63,717 bases of DNA, taken from an uncultured Duodenibacillus sp. (GTDB taxonomy: Bacteria; Pseudomonadota; Gammaproteobacteria; Burkholderiales; Burkholderiaceae_F). Location of the stretch: contig CALXOY010000085.1 in assembly GCA_944390145.1 (NCBI GenBank), positions 1-63,717 on the forward strand, written 5' to 3'. How positions within the stretch are numbered: position 1 is the stretch's first letter; the number at the start of each line of letters is the position of its first letter. This document shows positions 9,001 through 17,355 of this stretch, piece by piece. Both the position numbers and the translations under genes were made by a program. The notes under the pieces are model-generated. The model was not told the origin of the DNA. It saw nothing but the letters and a program-made list of their open reading frames with translations, and searched no databases.

Positions 9001-10329
9001 TCCGCCGGGCTTGAACACCCGCTCCTGCTCCTGCGCCGAAAGCCTGGCGTAAAGGGGAAGAATCTCAACCATGCCGGGCCGGTTGTGCTTGCGCAAAACC
9101 TCGGCCGCCTCCCGGATTTCACGCTCGCCCGGCAAAAACACGAGGATGTCGCCTCGCCCGGCCCTTTGCAGTTCGTCGCAAGCGTCGGCCACGGCCTCCA
9201 TGAGCGTCTTGTCGTCGGTCTCATCGGTGTCGTCCACGGGACGGTAGCGGATCTCCACGGGATAGGTGCGCCCGGAAATCGTAAACACCGGGGCGGGCCT
9301 GCCGTTGACTGCAAAGTGCTTGGCAAAGCGCTCGGCGTCGATCGTGGCCGAGGTGATGATCACCTTGAGGTCGCGCCGCCTGGCAAGCACGCGCTTTAGG
9401 TAGCCAAGCAGAAAGTCGATGTTGATCGAGCGCTCGTGCGCCTCGTCGATGATGATCGTGTCGTAGCGCTTGAAAAGCGGGTCGGTCTGGGTTTCGGCAA
9501 GAAGGATGCCGTCGGTCATGAGCTTGATCGCGGCACCCGGCATCGTCTTGTCCGTAAAGCGCACCTTGTAGCCCACGATTTCGCCCACTTCGCTATTTAA
9601 CTCCGCGGCAATGCGCTTGGCAATGGAGCTTGCGGCGATGCGCCGCGGCTGGGTGTGGCCGATCATTCCCTTGCGGCCGCGACCGGCGAGCAGGCAGATT
9701 TTGGGCAGCTGCGTGGTCTTGCCCGAGCCCGTTTCGCCGCACACCACAATCACGGGGTTCTTTTGAATGGCCTCGATGAGCTCCTGCGCATGTTCGCTCA
9801 CCGGCAGTCCCTCCACAAGCGTGATGGGCCGCGTCACCGGATTGGGCGGCACAAAGGGCGAGCGGCGCGACTGCGCAACAGGCATCAATTCGCGCTTGAC
9901 GGTTTCAAAACCGTCGGCCGGGCTCTTCGGAGGCGTCCGGCGCACGGGCTTGTCTGCAGCCGCCTTGGCAGCCGGTGCGGGCTTGCGCACCGCCCCCGGC
10001 GCAGCGGGTTTTCTGCGCAGGCGCTGCGGCGTCCGCTGCACGCGCGCTTTTTCCTGCGGCGCACCGGCGGCCTGCCGCGGCACCGGCTTTTCGTTGGCCG
10101 GCGCCGCCCTGGCGGGCAAAGCCCGCGCCTTTGAAGGGACGGCACCCGCTTTTTCCTTTTTCTTTTCCTCCACGGCAAAGGCCTGCCGCACGGCGGCATC
10201 GGCATAGCGCAGGGCGCCGGCCGTCACTTTCTTGCCGCCCGAAGCGCTCGGCACGGCCGCCTTGGTCTGGATCTTTCCTTCTTCCAGAAGGTTTTTCAGG
10301 GAACTGAAGGGATTGTCAGTCGGACTCAT
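6085..10329 (-). CDS. hrpA: ATP-dependent RNA helicase HrpA (DEAH box)
   Basis: This 1414-residue DEAH-box helicase acts in RNA remodelling and, in E. coli, in rescue of stalled ribosomes. After a low-complexity Ala/Pro/Lys-rich tail of about 140 residues come the Walker A GETGSGKTTQ (about 196), DEAHERS (about 293), SATID, ATNVAETSITVPGI and QRAGRCGR. The HA2/OB-fold segment and the long HrpA-specific C-terminal region follow, giving a length slightly above the usual 1300. No clear Shine-Dalgarno precedes the ATG at 10329. It is transcribed divergently from argA. Confidence 0.95.
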   Translation of the reverse strand: MSPTDNPFSSLKNLLEEGKIQTKAAVPSASGGKKVTAGALRYADAAVRQAFAVEEKKKEKAGAVPSKARALPARAAPANEKPVPRQAAGAPQEKARVQRTPQRLRRKPAAPGAVRKPAPAAKAAADKPVRRTPPKSPADGFETVKRELMPVAQSRRSPFVPPNPVTRPITLVEGLPVSEHAQELIEAIQKNPVIVVCGETGSGKTTQLPKICLLAGRGRKGMIGHTQPRRIAASSIAKRIAAELNSEVGEIVGYKVRFTDKTMPGAAIKLMTDGILLAETQTDPLFKRYDTIIIDEAHERSINIDFLLGYLKRVLARRRDLKVIITSATIDAERFAKHFAVNGRPAPVFTISGRTYPVEIRYRPVDDTDETDDKTLMEAVADACDELQRAGRGDILVFLPGEREIREAAEVLRKHNRPGMVEILPLYARLSAQEQERVFKPGGLPRIVLATNVAETSITVPGIRYVVDTGLARVKRYSYRNKVEQLLVEPVSKASANQRAGRCGRVAAGICIRLYDENDWARRPDYTDPEIMRSNLAAVILRMKALKLGDVRDFDFVQAPAPKAIADGYSILSELHAIDKKGELTDVGRTLSRLPVDPKLSRMLLEASRRGALKDALVIVSGLAVQDPRERPLPAQQQADEAHKKFADESSDFLSYLNLWNWFEAERANKTSNRELTDKLHRNFISPRRMREWRDVWRQLKELSEEIGWKTTEAAADYASLHASLLTGLLGNLGMRDLSADLRAAPYLGARGIRFWVWPGSALAKKAGKWLMAAELVETSRLFARCVADIEPEWVEIAAQHLIKKSWSDPHWEKSRAEVVALERGTLYGLPVYTDRRVQFAPHDPAAAREIFIRQALVEGNYETRAPFFVHNQRLVREIEEIESKTRRPDVLVDDETIYAFYDKLLDDTVVGGSTFEKWRRTAEKDNPKILFMKRDDLMRHDASGVTTEWYPKKYKAAGIEMALTYHFEPGSPRDGVTLAVPIFALNQIDAVRCEWLVPGMLKEKVRALIKSLPQRCRRHCVPIDKYAEGFFERTGGVQKGTQTLIDALIADIREQTGVTCERTDFKPDMLQPHLFMNFKVLNEHGRQIGMGRNLAELRAEFGAQAQETFRSAAQADASVSSDLVDNITNWTFGELPELMEIRRKGMTLIGHPALVDKGDSCSLDVFDDLQDAQKAHRAGLRRLFMLQLKEQIRFLQRNLAPLHRVQMQCSVVGAVSASFESYESLCEDLTAAAVETAAMQGEWPVNEEEFQKRKDEARSRLTLIGGEYLRLMEAVAAELAAASKRLQSAKGFAEVVRDIENQLRALFPPHFALNIPFARLKHYPRYLKAVNVRLERLRNAPERDAAHMAEIAKLWTALSREIASRKGARDERLENFRWMIEELRVSLFAQELKTPMPVSVKRLSKQWEAIRRL

Positions 10330-10341
10330 GTGAGGAGAAAA

Positions 10342-10482
10342 ATGAAAGACAGGATGCGTCTGGTTGCGGTTTTTCGTCGGCGAAAGTCTACCGAAATCGC
10401 ACCGCCCGCTTTCTTCGACTTCATGCGCGGCCCGCGTGTGAAGTCTCTACAATTAGCGCACTTTTTTAAACGCCATGCTTAA
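10342..10482 (+). CDS. possible arginine-rich leader peptide upstream of argA
   Basis: A 46-codon reading frame starts at ATG 10342, with GAGGAG six bases upstream, and ends at TAA 10480-10482. Eight of its 46 residues are arginine, including three in a row. The stop lies inside the region where argA could begin, so coupling is conceivable. Arg-rich frames also arise by chance in GC-rich DNA, and a candidate promoter -10 for argA (TACAAT, 10448-10453) lies within it, which would leave it untranscribed. Offered as a possibility only. Confidence 0.25.
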   Translation: MKDRMRLVAVFRRRKSTEIAPPAFFDFMRGPRVKSLQLAHFFKRHA

Positions 10483-10491
10483 ACGCCATGC
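10466..10491 (+). repeat. perfect 13-bp tandem duplication at the 5' end of argA
   Basis: TTAAACGCCATGC occurs twice head to tail (10466-10478 and 10479-10491). Each copy contains an ATG, but the two are in different frames because 13 is not a multiple of three. Only the first (10475) is in the argA frame. Confidence 0.9.
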
Positions 10492-10525
10492 CGGAGGCCC
10501 GCGTGCTGCCGGCTTATCCAAAGTC

Positions 10526-11878
10526 ATGTCAGACGCCAATCAAACCATCATCACGCAGGAACCGGACGCCTCGCAGCTCTCGCAATGGGTGTCGTGGCTT
10601 CGCAGCGCCGCCCCCTACGTGCATCTGCACCACGGCCGCACCTTTGTGATCAGCTTTGCCGGAGACGTTGTCGCCGACAAGACGCTTTTAAACCACCTCG
10701 TGATGGATGTGAGCCTCATCGCGAGCATGGGCGTGCGCATCGTGCTGGTGCACGGCTCGCGCCCGCAGATTGAGGAGCTGATGGCGCTCCGACGCCTGGA
10801 AGGCCGCTACTACAAGGGCGTGCGCATCACGGATGCGCAGGTGATGGAGTGCGTCAAGGAAGCCTGCGGCGAAACCCGCTTTGACATCGAGGCGGCCTTC
10901 TCGCAGGGCCTGCCCAACACGCCCATGCAGCACTCGCGCATCAAAGTGGTTTCGGGCAACTTCGTCACCGCGCGCCCGATGGGCGTGATCGACGGCGTCG
11001 ACTACATGCACACGGGCGTTGTGCGCAAGGTGGACTCCGAGAGCATCCAGGATCTGCTCTCGCGCGGAAACATCGTGCTCGTGAGCCCCACCGGGTTCTC
11101 TCCCACCGGAGAGGCCTTCAACCTCACCACCGAGGACGTCGCCACCGCCATTGCCATTGCAATCGGCGCCGACAAGCTCATCTTGTCGGTAGGCGTCAAC
11201 GGCGTGCGCCTCAAGGGCGAAAAGCAGCAGGAATTGACGGCGCAGAAGGCAAAGGCGCTCATTGACGCGGGCGAAGTCGACGAGGAGGACGTCTACAACC
11301 TCGGCTTTGCGCTGCGTGCTCTCAAGGGCGGCGTTGACCGCGTGCACATCGTGCCCTACGCCATGGACGGGGGGCTGCTCACGGAACTTTTTACGCACGA
11401 CGGCGTGGGCACCATGATTTCCACCGAGAACATGGACTCCATCCGCGAGGCCACAATCGACGATGTGGCCGCCCTGGTGAAGCTTCTCGAGCCCTTTGAA
11501 GCCGAAGGCATTCTTGTCAAGCGCCCGCGCGAAAAAATCGAACGCGAAATCAGCCACTTCACCGTTTTGGAGCACGACGGCATCATCTACGGATCCGCCG
11601 CCCTGTATCCTTACCCTGAAGCAGGCATCGGCGAAATGGCCGCCGTGGCCGTTCACCCCGACTACCAGGGCGCGGGCGACGGCGACAGGCTCCTGCGGCG
11701 CATCGAGCAGCGCGCAAGGGAGGCCGGCCTCAAGCGCATCTTCGTGCTTACCACGCGCACCGCACACTGGTTCATCAAGCGCGGCTTTGAGGAGGCCTCC
11801 GTCGAGAGCCTTCCCATTGAAAAGCAGCGGATGTACAACTGGCACCGCCGCTCAAAGATTTTCATCAAAACGCTTTAA
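10526..11878 (+). CDS. argA: N-acetylglutamate synthase (amino-acid N-acetyltransferase)
   Basis: This enzyme catalyses the first step of arginine synthesis, acetylating glutamate with acetyl-CoA. Its 450 residues comprise an amino-acid-kinase-fold domain (about 1-290; VLVHGSRPQI, VSPTGFSPTGEAFN) that usually binds the feedback inhibitor arginine. A GNAT acetyltransferase domain follows (about 300-450; AAVAVHPDYQGAGDGDRLL is the acetyl-CoA loop). The ATG at 10526 leaves an N-terminus of normal length for the family. An in-frame ATG at 10475 inside a tandem repeat would add 17 residues; neither has a strong ribosome-binding site. yggX follows 15 bases downstream and is probably co-transcribed. 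Confidence 0.94.
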   Translation: MSDANQTIITQEPDASQLSQWVSWLRSAAPYVHLHHGRTFVISFAGDVVADKTLLNHLVMDVSLIASMGVRIVLVHGSRPQIEELMALRRLEGRYYKGVRITDAQVMECVKEACGETRFDIEAAFSQGLPNTPMQHSRIKVVSGNFVTARPMGVIDGVDYMHTGVVRKVDSESIQDLLSRGNIVLVSPTGFSPTGEAFNLTTEDVATAIAIAIGADKLILSVGVNGVRLKGEKQQELTAQKAKALIDAGEVDEEDVYNLGFALRALKGGVDRVHIVPYAMDGGLLTELFTHDGVGTMISTENMDSIREATIDDVAALVKLLEPFEAEGILVKRPREKIEREISHFTVLEHDGIIYGSAALYPYPEAGIGEMAAVAVHPDYQGAGDGDRLLRRIEQRAREAGLKRIFVLTTRTAHWFIKRGFEEASVESLPIEKQRMYNWHRRSKIFIKTL

Positions 11879-11893
11879 GAAGGAGCAAACACT

Positions 11894-12163
11894 ATGGCAC
11901 GCACCGTGCATTGCGCCAAACTCAACAAGGACCTTCCGGGACTTGACTATCCCCCCGTGCCGGGCGAGCTCGGCAAGCGCATCTGGGCCAACATCAGCAA
12001 GGAGGCCTGGGACGAGTGGGTGAAGCTGCAGACCATGATGATCAACGAGTACGGCCTCAACTGCGCCGATCCCAACGTGAGAAAGCACCTCATGAGCCAG
12101 TGCGAAAGCTACCTCTTCGGCAACGGCGTCGATCCCGTTCCGAACCACGTGCCGGTGGAGTAA
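11894..12163 (+). CDS. yggX: Fe(2+)-trafficking / oxidative damage protection protein YggX
   Basis: This 89-residue cytoplasmic protein has the family's conserved start MARTVHCAKL with the single conserved cysteine C7, followed by LPGLDYPP and the typical WANISKEAW and KHL segments. YggX proteins protect Fe-S enzymes against oxidants and may carry ferrous iron. An AGAAGGAG ribosome-binding site precedes the ATG. It sits directly behind argA and ahead of a strong bidirectional terminator. Confidence 0.95.
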   Translation: MARTVHCAKLNKDLPGLDYPPVPGELGKRIWANISKEAWDEWVKLQTMMINEYGLNCADPNVRKHLMSQCESYLFGNGVDPVPNHVPVE

Positions 12164-12173
12164 GGCACGGCCT

Positions 12174-12212
12174 AAAAAAAGGGCGCCCGTTGCGTTCGGA
12201 GCGCCCTTTTTT
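12174..12212. terminator. bidirectional intrinsic terminator between yggX and rpiA
   Basis: An A run, GGGCGC, a loop, GCGCCC and a T run form a near-symmetric hairpin with U tracts in both directions. It serves both convergent genes. Confidence 0.88.
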
Positions 12213-12234
12213 GTGTCCGGTTTGATGGTGCGCC

Positions 12235-12897
12235 TTAGCGCGTTTTTTCCATTGTTTTGACGCCTTCGGGCGTGCCAAGCAGCAGCACGTCGGCGCCTCT
12301 GGCGGCAAAAAGCCCCACGGTCACCACGCCGGGGATCGCGTTGATCGTCTGCTCCATCCGCACGGGGTCTTCAATCATGAAGTTGCGGCAGTCGAGAATG
12401 CGGCAGCCGTTGTCGGTGGTGAAGTCGCGCTCCACGGGCTCGGCGCCAAGCGCGCGCAGCGCCCGGGCCACGCAGCCGCGCGCCATCGGAATGACCTCCA
12501 CCGGAAGGGGAAAGCGCCCAAGGGTTTTCACAAGCTTGGATTGGTCGGCAATGCACACAAAAGTGTCGGCCGCCGAGGCAACAATCTTTTCGCGCGTGAG
12601 CGCCCCGCCGCCGCCCTTGATCATTTCAAAATCGCCGTTGATCTCGTCGGCGCCATCCACATAAACGCCGATTCTTTCCACGTCGTTGAGATCGACCACC
12701 TCAAAGCCCAGCGCACGCAGCTTTTCGGTGGAGCGCACGGAGCTGGAAACGCAGGCGCTCGGCTTGATGCCGCTTGCGGCAAGCGCATCGATGAAGCAGT
12801 CGACCGTTGAGCCCGTGCCCACGCCGAGGACTTCGCCCGGTTTGACATATTTCACCGCCGCCTGTCCCACCAGACGCTTGAGTTCGTTTTGATCCAT
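12235..12897 (-). CDS. rpiA: ribose-5-phosphate isomerase A
   Basis: This enzyme interconverts ribose-5-phosphate and ribulose-5-phosphate in the non-oxidative pentose phosphate pathway. The 220 residues match the family. Visible are the phosphate loop VGTGSTVD near residue 27, VDGADEIN, the catalytic-loop [12 protein letters not shown], and a final [10 protein letters not shown]. The ATG at 12897 is chosen because GGAGG lies five bases upstream; the upstream extension in the same frame is not family-like. It is divergent from the sensor kinase gene at 13021. Confidence 0.96.
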   Translation of the reverse strand: MDQNELKRLVGQAAVKYVKPGEVLGVGTGSTVDCFIDALAASGIKPSACVSSSVRSTEKLRALGFEVVDLNDVERIGVYVDGADEINGDFEMIKGGGGALTREKIVASAADTFVCIADQSKLVKTLGRFPLPVEVIPMARGCVARALRALGAEPVERDFTTDNGCRILDCRNFMIEDPVRMEQTINAIPGVVTVGLFAARGADVLLLGTPEGVKTMEKTR

Positions 12898-13020
12898 TGT
12901 TGCCTCCGTTGCCTTGCCGTTGCGGCGAAAACGGTCATTGGTGCGCCGCGCAGACATTTTAGAGGCTTGCGCTCATACAATTGGCTTTTGCACTTTTGAT
13001 GAATCCCCTTTGCGCCGCCC

Positions 13021-15363
13021 ATGCTCAAGACCAGCAAAATCCAGGTTGACGACAAGCTGCTGGAACTCACCAGCGCCGGCAGTCTGCGCGTCAACCGCTA
13101 CGGGCTTTACGTGACGGTGGCGGCGATCGTGTTCATTTTGTTTCTGTGCACGGCAAGCCTCTGGATCATCGACGACGAAAACAAAAAGCTGCAGGTGTCG
13201 GCCCAGACAGCCGTCAACCAAGCAATCGCGCGGCAGTTTGAGGAAAGGGCTCTGGCGCTCGCGCACAGTCTGGATGCGCCCGCACGCAAATTCTTCCGCG
13301 ATGAAGACTGCGAAGTCTTCTCGGTGGTGTTTGCCCTGCACCCGACCCTGCGCGAGGTGGTGCTCACCCAGTCCGACGGCTCGGTGCGTGCGGCCTGCCG
13401 CGGAAGGCTTTACTCGGAAATGGAGCCGCGCGCCGCGGGCACCAGCATTACCCAGGACGGCGCCACGCTGCAGGCGGTCGCCTTTTCGCAGGCAAGCGGC
13501 CACCCCGTTTTTTCCGAACCCTATCTGCGCAATGTCAGCATCCCCATCTACGCCGACCTTGTCATTCCGCAGGCCTCGGGCGAGAGCATCATCGCCACCT
13601 TTTCGCTCACCCAGCTGATGCGCAACCTGGTGCGCGACAACGATCTGCACACACACCTGAGGCTTGACGTGCTCGTGGACGGTGAAAGCTTCCCACCCAG
13701 CCTCTACGCCCCGATTCCCGAGGGATGCGTGTCGGTGAAGACGCAGCTCTCGCCCCTGCCCTACAACGTGGCGTTTTTAACCACCAACACCACCGCCGGA
13801 CATTTCCTTGCCGACTCCACCCCTGCGCAGGCCATCGTCGTGCTCGCCCTCGGGCTGCTCTTTACGCTGGCAATTCTGCTGCGCTATCAAATCCGGCAGG
13901 CGCACACCGAAGCCGAGCTGCGCGCCCGCGTCGCCATTCAGCGGACCTTCAACGAGTCCATCACCGACAGCCTGCTCGTTGTGGGACTTTCCGGACGGGT
14001 GCTCTACTCCAACGCCGCCTTCGACCAGCTCTTTGGCTTTATCAACGAGAGCCCCGTCGGCATGACCGCCGAACAGGCCACGGGGGTTGCGCTTGACATG
14101 CACCACAGGGAAGACGGGCAGATGGTGCGGGCGCATGAAGTCGAGCACAGCGTCCATCGCCGCGACGGCGCGCGCTTTGACTGCAGCATTTCGGTGACGC
14201 CTTTGAATCCCGTGGAGGGGAGCACGCGCTCGATGGGGTGGCTTGTGAGCATCCGCGACATCACCGAGCAGCGGCGCGCGCGGCTGGCTCTTGCCACCGA
14301 ATACGAGCGCACCGTCTTGATGATCGAATCGATGAATGCCGCGGTGAGCGTCGTGCATCTGGAGAAGAATCAAAACGAACTTCTCTACGCCAACGCCCTC
14401 TACACGAAGGACTGGGGGCAGTCGGTCGAGGGACACCTGCATGTGCGCGCGCTCTTTAACCAGGCCTCCGTTGTCGGCCACACCGCTGAAATCCACGACA
14501 AAAAGAGCGGCCGCTGGATCTCGGTGACGCGCAGCATCCTGCCCTGGCCCGGCAAGGGGCTCTCGGAAATGCTCGCCGTCACCGACATCACCAACCGCAA
14601 GGAGGTGGAAAACCTCATGCAGGTGCAGGCCAAAGCCGCTGAAAGCGCCTCCACCCTCATCACGATGGGCGAGATGGCAAGTTCACTTGCCCACGAGCTC
14701 AACCAGCCGCTTGCGGCCGTGCAGAACTACGCCTCCGCCACGCTCACCATGATGCAAAAGGGGCGCTCGAGCGACAAAACCGTCTCAGAGGCGCTCACCA
14801 AAATCATCAATCAGACGCAGCGCGCGGCCTACATCATCCGCCGCATCCGCAGCTTTGCCAAGGCCAAGGGCGGCGAGGGAAGCTTTGTGGAGACCACGGT
14901 GGAAAAAATCGTGAACGGCGCCATGGAGCTTGCGCTCATTCAAGCCAAGCACTTCGGCATGACGATTCACGTGAGCATCGACGACCCCGGTCATTCCATC
15001 GCCTGCGACGTCGTGATGATCGAGCAGGTGCTATTGAACCTATTGAAAAACGCAATGGAGGCAAGCCAGGAGACCGACAGCGACACGGTGGAGTTCAACG
15101 TGCACTGCGACGAACGTCAGACCGTCTTTGAGGTGGCAGACCACGGCTGCGGCATGCCCGCCGAGTCCGAAAAAGTCTTCACGCCCTTTTTCACCACCAA
15201 GGCTTCCGGCATGGGCATCGGGCTCAACATCTGCCGCTCGGTGGTTGAAAGCCACCGCGGCCGCATCATCATCACGCCAAACGCCGGGGGCGGTACAATC
15301 ATTCGAGTGCTTCTGCCCAATTCGGCCTTTGCGTCGCCGCAGGAAGCGGCCGCAAATGCTTGA
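13021..15363 (+). CDS. membrane PAS-domain sensor histidine kinase
   Basis: This 780-residue two-component sensor has membrane segments at about 28-50 and 271-291 enclosing a periplasmic ligand domain of about 220 residues. PAS domains (about 305-420 and a second, 430-540) follow. The dimerisation/phosphoacceptor box is MASSLAHELNQPLAAVQN with H558, and the HATPase domain shows NLLKNAMEA, DHGCGM and GMGIGLNICRS. The HELNQPL box and the partner regulator downstream resemble DctS/FixL-type kinases. The signal sensed is unknown; C4-dicarboxylates or another organic acid would fit the class but nothing nearby tests this. No strong ribosome-binding site is seen. Confidence 0.9.
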   Translation: MLKTSKIQVDDKLLELTSAGSLRVNRYGLYVTVAAIVFILFLCTASLWIIDDENKKLQVSAQTAVNQAIARQFEERALALAHSLDAPARKFFRDEDCEVFSVVFALHPTLREVVLTQSDGSVRAACRGRLYSEMEPRAAGTSITQDGATLQAVAFSQASGHPVFSEPYLRNVSIPIYADLVIPQASGESIIATFSLTQLMRNLVRDNDLHTHLRLDVLVDGESFPPSLYAPIPEGCVSVKTQLSPLPYNVAFLTTNTTAGHFLADSTPAQAIVVLALGLLFTLAILLRYQIRQAHTEAELRARVAIQRTFNESITDSLLVVGLSGRVLYSNAAFDQLFGFINESPVGMTAEQATGVALDMHHREDGQMVRAHEVEHSVHRRDGARFDCSISVTPLNPVEGSTRSMGWLVSIRDITEQRRARLALATEYERTVLMIESMNAAVSVVHLEKNQNELLYANALYTKDWGQSVEGHLHVRALFNQASVVGHTAEIHDKKSGRWISVTRSILPWPGKGLSEMLAVTDITNRKEVENLMQVQAKAAESASTLITMGEMASSLAHELNQPLAAVQNYASATLTMMQKGRSSDKTVSEALTKIINQTQRAAYIIRRIRSFAKAKGGEGSFVETTVEKIVNGAMELALIQAKHFGMTIHVSIDDPGHSIACDVVMIEQVLLNLLKNAMEASQETDSDTVEFNVHCDERQTVFEVADHGCGMPAESEKVFTPFFTTKASGMGIGLNICRSVVESHRGRIIITPNAGGGTIIRVLLPNSAFASPQEAAANA

Positions 15364-15477
15364 GAAACAGAGCCGACATTAACTTCACCTTTTAGCGGCG
15401 CACGGGCTGCGTGCGAACAAAAACTCGAATTTTCCGCTGAAAGCCGACTTTTTGAGAGAACAAGGGTTAACAACACC

Positions 15478-16122
15478 ATGGCTTATGCACCCTACCCCTC
15501 CGATGCCGTCAAAACCCTGGGAACCGTTTATGTGGTCGACGACGACGAAGCTGTGCGCGATTCCATCCGCTGGCTTCTCGAGGCAAGCGACTATCGCGTC
15601 GAACTCTATGACAGCGGCGAGAGCTTCATTGCCAAATATGATCCGCGAGAAATCGCCGTCCTGCTTTTGGACGTGCGCATGAGCGGCATGAGCGGCCTGG
15701 AGGTGCAGGAGCATCTTCTGGCGCGTCACGCAGACATCCCGATCATCTTCATCACCGGCCACGGCGACGTGCCGATGGCGGTGAACGCGCTCAAAAAAGG
15801 CGCCGTCGACTTCATTGAAAAGCCCTTTGATCCGGCCGCCTTAAAGCAGCTCGTCGAACGCATGCTCAAGGAGGCGCACGAGCGGCGCCGCGCCACCGAG
15901 CAGAAAAACCTCAACACGGCGCTGCTGAAAAAGCTCACCACCCGCGAGCAGCAGGTGCTCGAGCGCATCACCGCCGGACGCCTGAACAAGCAGATTGCCG
16001 ACGACCTCGGCATCTCCATCAAAACCGTGGAGGCGCACCGCGCCTCCATCATGGACAAGACCAATTCCGGCACCGTCGCCGACCTGATGCGCGTGGTGCT
16101 CGGAGCACAGGCCGAAAACTAG
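15478..16122 (+). CDS. FixJ/NarL-type response regulator
   Basis: This 214-residue regulator has a receiver domain (about 15-130) with the acidic pocket DDDE, phosphoacceptor D65 in LLLDVRMSGMSG, T/S in FITGHGD and K in EKPFD. A LuxR-type helix-turn-helix follows (about 150-210; LTTREQQVLERI, NKQIADDLGISIKTVEAHR). It lies 114 bases after the sensor kinase and is its likely partner. FixJ-type regulators of this kind usually activate transport or respiration genes; no obvious target operon adjoins it. Confidence 0.93.
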   Translation: MAYAPYPSDAVKTLGTVYVVDDDEAVRDSIRWLLEASDYRVELYDSGESFIAKYDPREIAVLLLDVRMSGMSGLEVQEHLLARHADIPIIFITGHGDVPMAVNALKKGAVDFIEKPFDPAALKQLVERMLKEAHERRRATEQKNLNTALLKKLTTREQQVLERITAGRLNKQIADDLGISIKTVEAHRASIMDKTNSGTVADLMRVVLGAQAEN

Positions 16123-16217
16123 GCGGCCGGGCAAGGCTAGCCGTGAGGCGCAGCCCGAAGTCCGCCGCCTCGCGTTGCTAAAATTGCCCCCGCAAAAAGC
16201 GCTTCATCCACTGACTG

Positions 16218-16260
16218 CGCCTGCATCGACGGACAACCTCCGGCTGCAGGCGTTTGTTTA
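16218..16260 (+). terminator. intrinsic terminator after the two-component regulator
   Basis: CGCCTGCA (16218-16225) pairs with TGCAGGCG (16245-16252), with an inner CGG/CCG extension, and is followed by TTTGTTT. It separates the two-component pair from the rpfE-like/recJ pair. Confidence 0.7.
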
Positions 16261-16317
16261 TCTGTGTGGGGAGGCTGCTTTGACGAAGAGGACAGGATTG
16301 TCAGCGCAGGAAAAACG

Positions 16318-17355
16318 ATGGCCCAGGCTTATTTTTTGATTCCCGGCCTCATTGCCGGCCCCGAAGCAAAAGAGAGCATCAGCGAAGGCTCCCTTGAGCT
16401 TTTAAAGAAAACCTTTGGAAGGCTCACGGAAGCGCCCGTCATGCAGCCCCTGGGTTCGCCCGCCTTTGCCAAAAGCGTGCACCTTTGCTGGCTCTGGTCG
16501 GTTCTCACCCGCCGTGCGCTTCCCTTTGTGAGCGCCCCCTACGCCTGGACCGTGCAAAACGGTCCGATGCTCTCGGGCGACATCAACGCGATTTACCTGT
16601 GTACACGAAACGAACGGGGGCTGCTCTCGGAGGCGGCTCTCACCTTTGACGAACGCGAAGCGGCCTGTGCGGCGCTCACACCTGTGCTGCTTAAAAGCGG
16701 CTTTGTGCTGCAGCGCTGGGATCCGCATCTTTACCTCACGCGCAAAAAGCGCTTTGCAGCCGCCGCGGCACCCTTTGAAGTGGTGCAGACGCAGGAGGGC
16801 GGCGCCGGACGCTGGATTGAGGGCGAGGAAAAGGCCGCTGCGCTCGAACTCATCGCTACTTGTGAAGAAGCGCTCGCAAGTATCAAGAGCCCCGCTCAAA
16901 CCGTCTGGATCTGCGGCGGAGGCGGCGCCTTTGACTACGTCTATCCGCCCACCAAAATCCGCGGCGTTCTCACCGACAACGAAGCCGTCAAGGGCTGGGC
17001 GCTTGCCGCCGGCATCCTCGTGCAGCGCATTGCGCCCGTCTCGAAGGCGCAGAACTGGCCCGAAGAGGCGCCAAACGGCGAATGCATCGCGCTCATTGAA
17101 GACCTCTACGAGGCGTGGCTTGCGCACGACTGGGCGGCCTGGGAAAAGGCGCTGCCCGCAGTCTGCACCCGGATTGAGGTGCTTTCGGAAGCCGCGCGCA
17201 AGAAGGGGTGCGACGCAGCTCTCATCGTCGGCACGGGCGAGGGCTTTGCCGTCTCCTGCTCCAGACGCCTTTCGGCCGCGCGTTCGCTTCTGGCGCGCTT
17301 TACCGGAACAGCCTTCAACCCCGCCGGGATCCTCTTTTTGGAGAACGATCAGTGA
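16318..17355 (+). CDS. RpfE-like conserved protein (phosphoglycerate mutase-related annotation), upstream of recJ
   Basis: This 345-residue protein has no confidently recognisable catalytic motif. Features seen are the start MAQAYFLIPGLI, a central WDPHLYL, and a Gly-rich WICGGGGAFDYVYPP in the second half. Its position directly before recJ, and before prfB-lysS beyond, matches the conserved location of the betaproteobacterial and Xanthomonas RpfE-type proteins. These are often annotated as phosphoglycerate mutase-related or regulatory proteins without firm biochemistry. The ATG at 16318 follows CAGGA, and the in-frame extension from 16264 is unlikely. The stop overlaps the GTG start of recJ, so the pair is translationally coupled. 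Confidence 0.6.
   Translation: MAQAYFLIPGLIAGPEAKESISEGSLELLKKTFGRLTEAPVMQPLGSPAFAKSVHLCWLWSVLTRRALPFVSAPYAWTVQNGPMLSGDINAIYLCTRNERGLLSEAALTFDEREAACAALTPVLLKSGFVLQRWDPHLYLTRKKRFAAAAAPFEVVQTQEGGAGRWIEGEEKAAALELIATCEEALASIKSPAQTVWICGGGGAFDYVYPPTKIRGVLTDNEAVKGWALAAGILVQRIAPVSKAQNWPEEAPNGECIALIEDLYEAWLAHDWAAWEKALPAVCTRIEVLSEAARKKGCDAALIVGTGEGFAVSCSRRLSAARSLLARFTGTAFNPAGILFLENDQ

Noticed and set aside
12958-13020. Promoter with TACAAT upstream of the sensor kinase gene
   Set aside because: A -10-like TACAAT is present but no -35 at a suitable distance; too weak to list.
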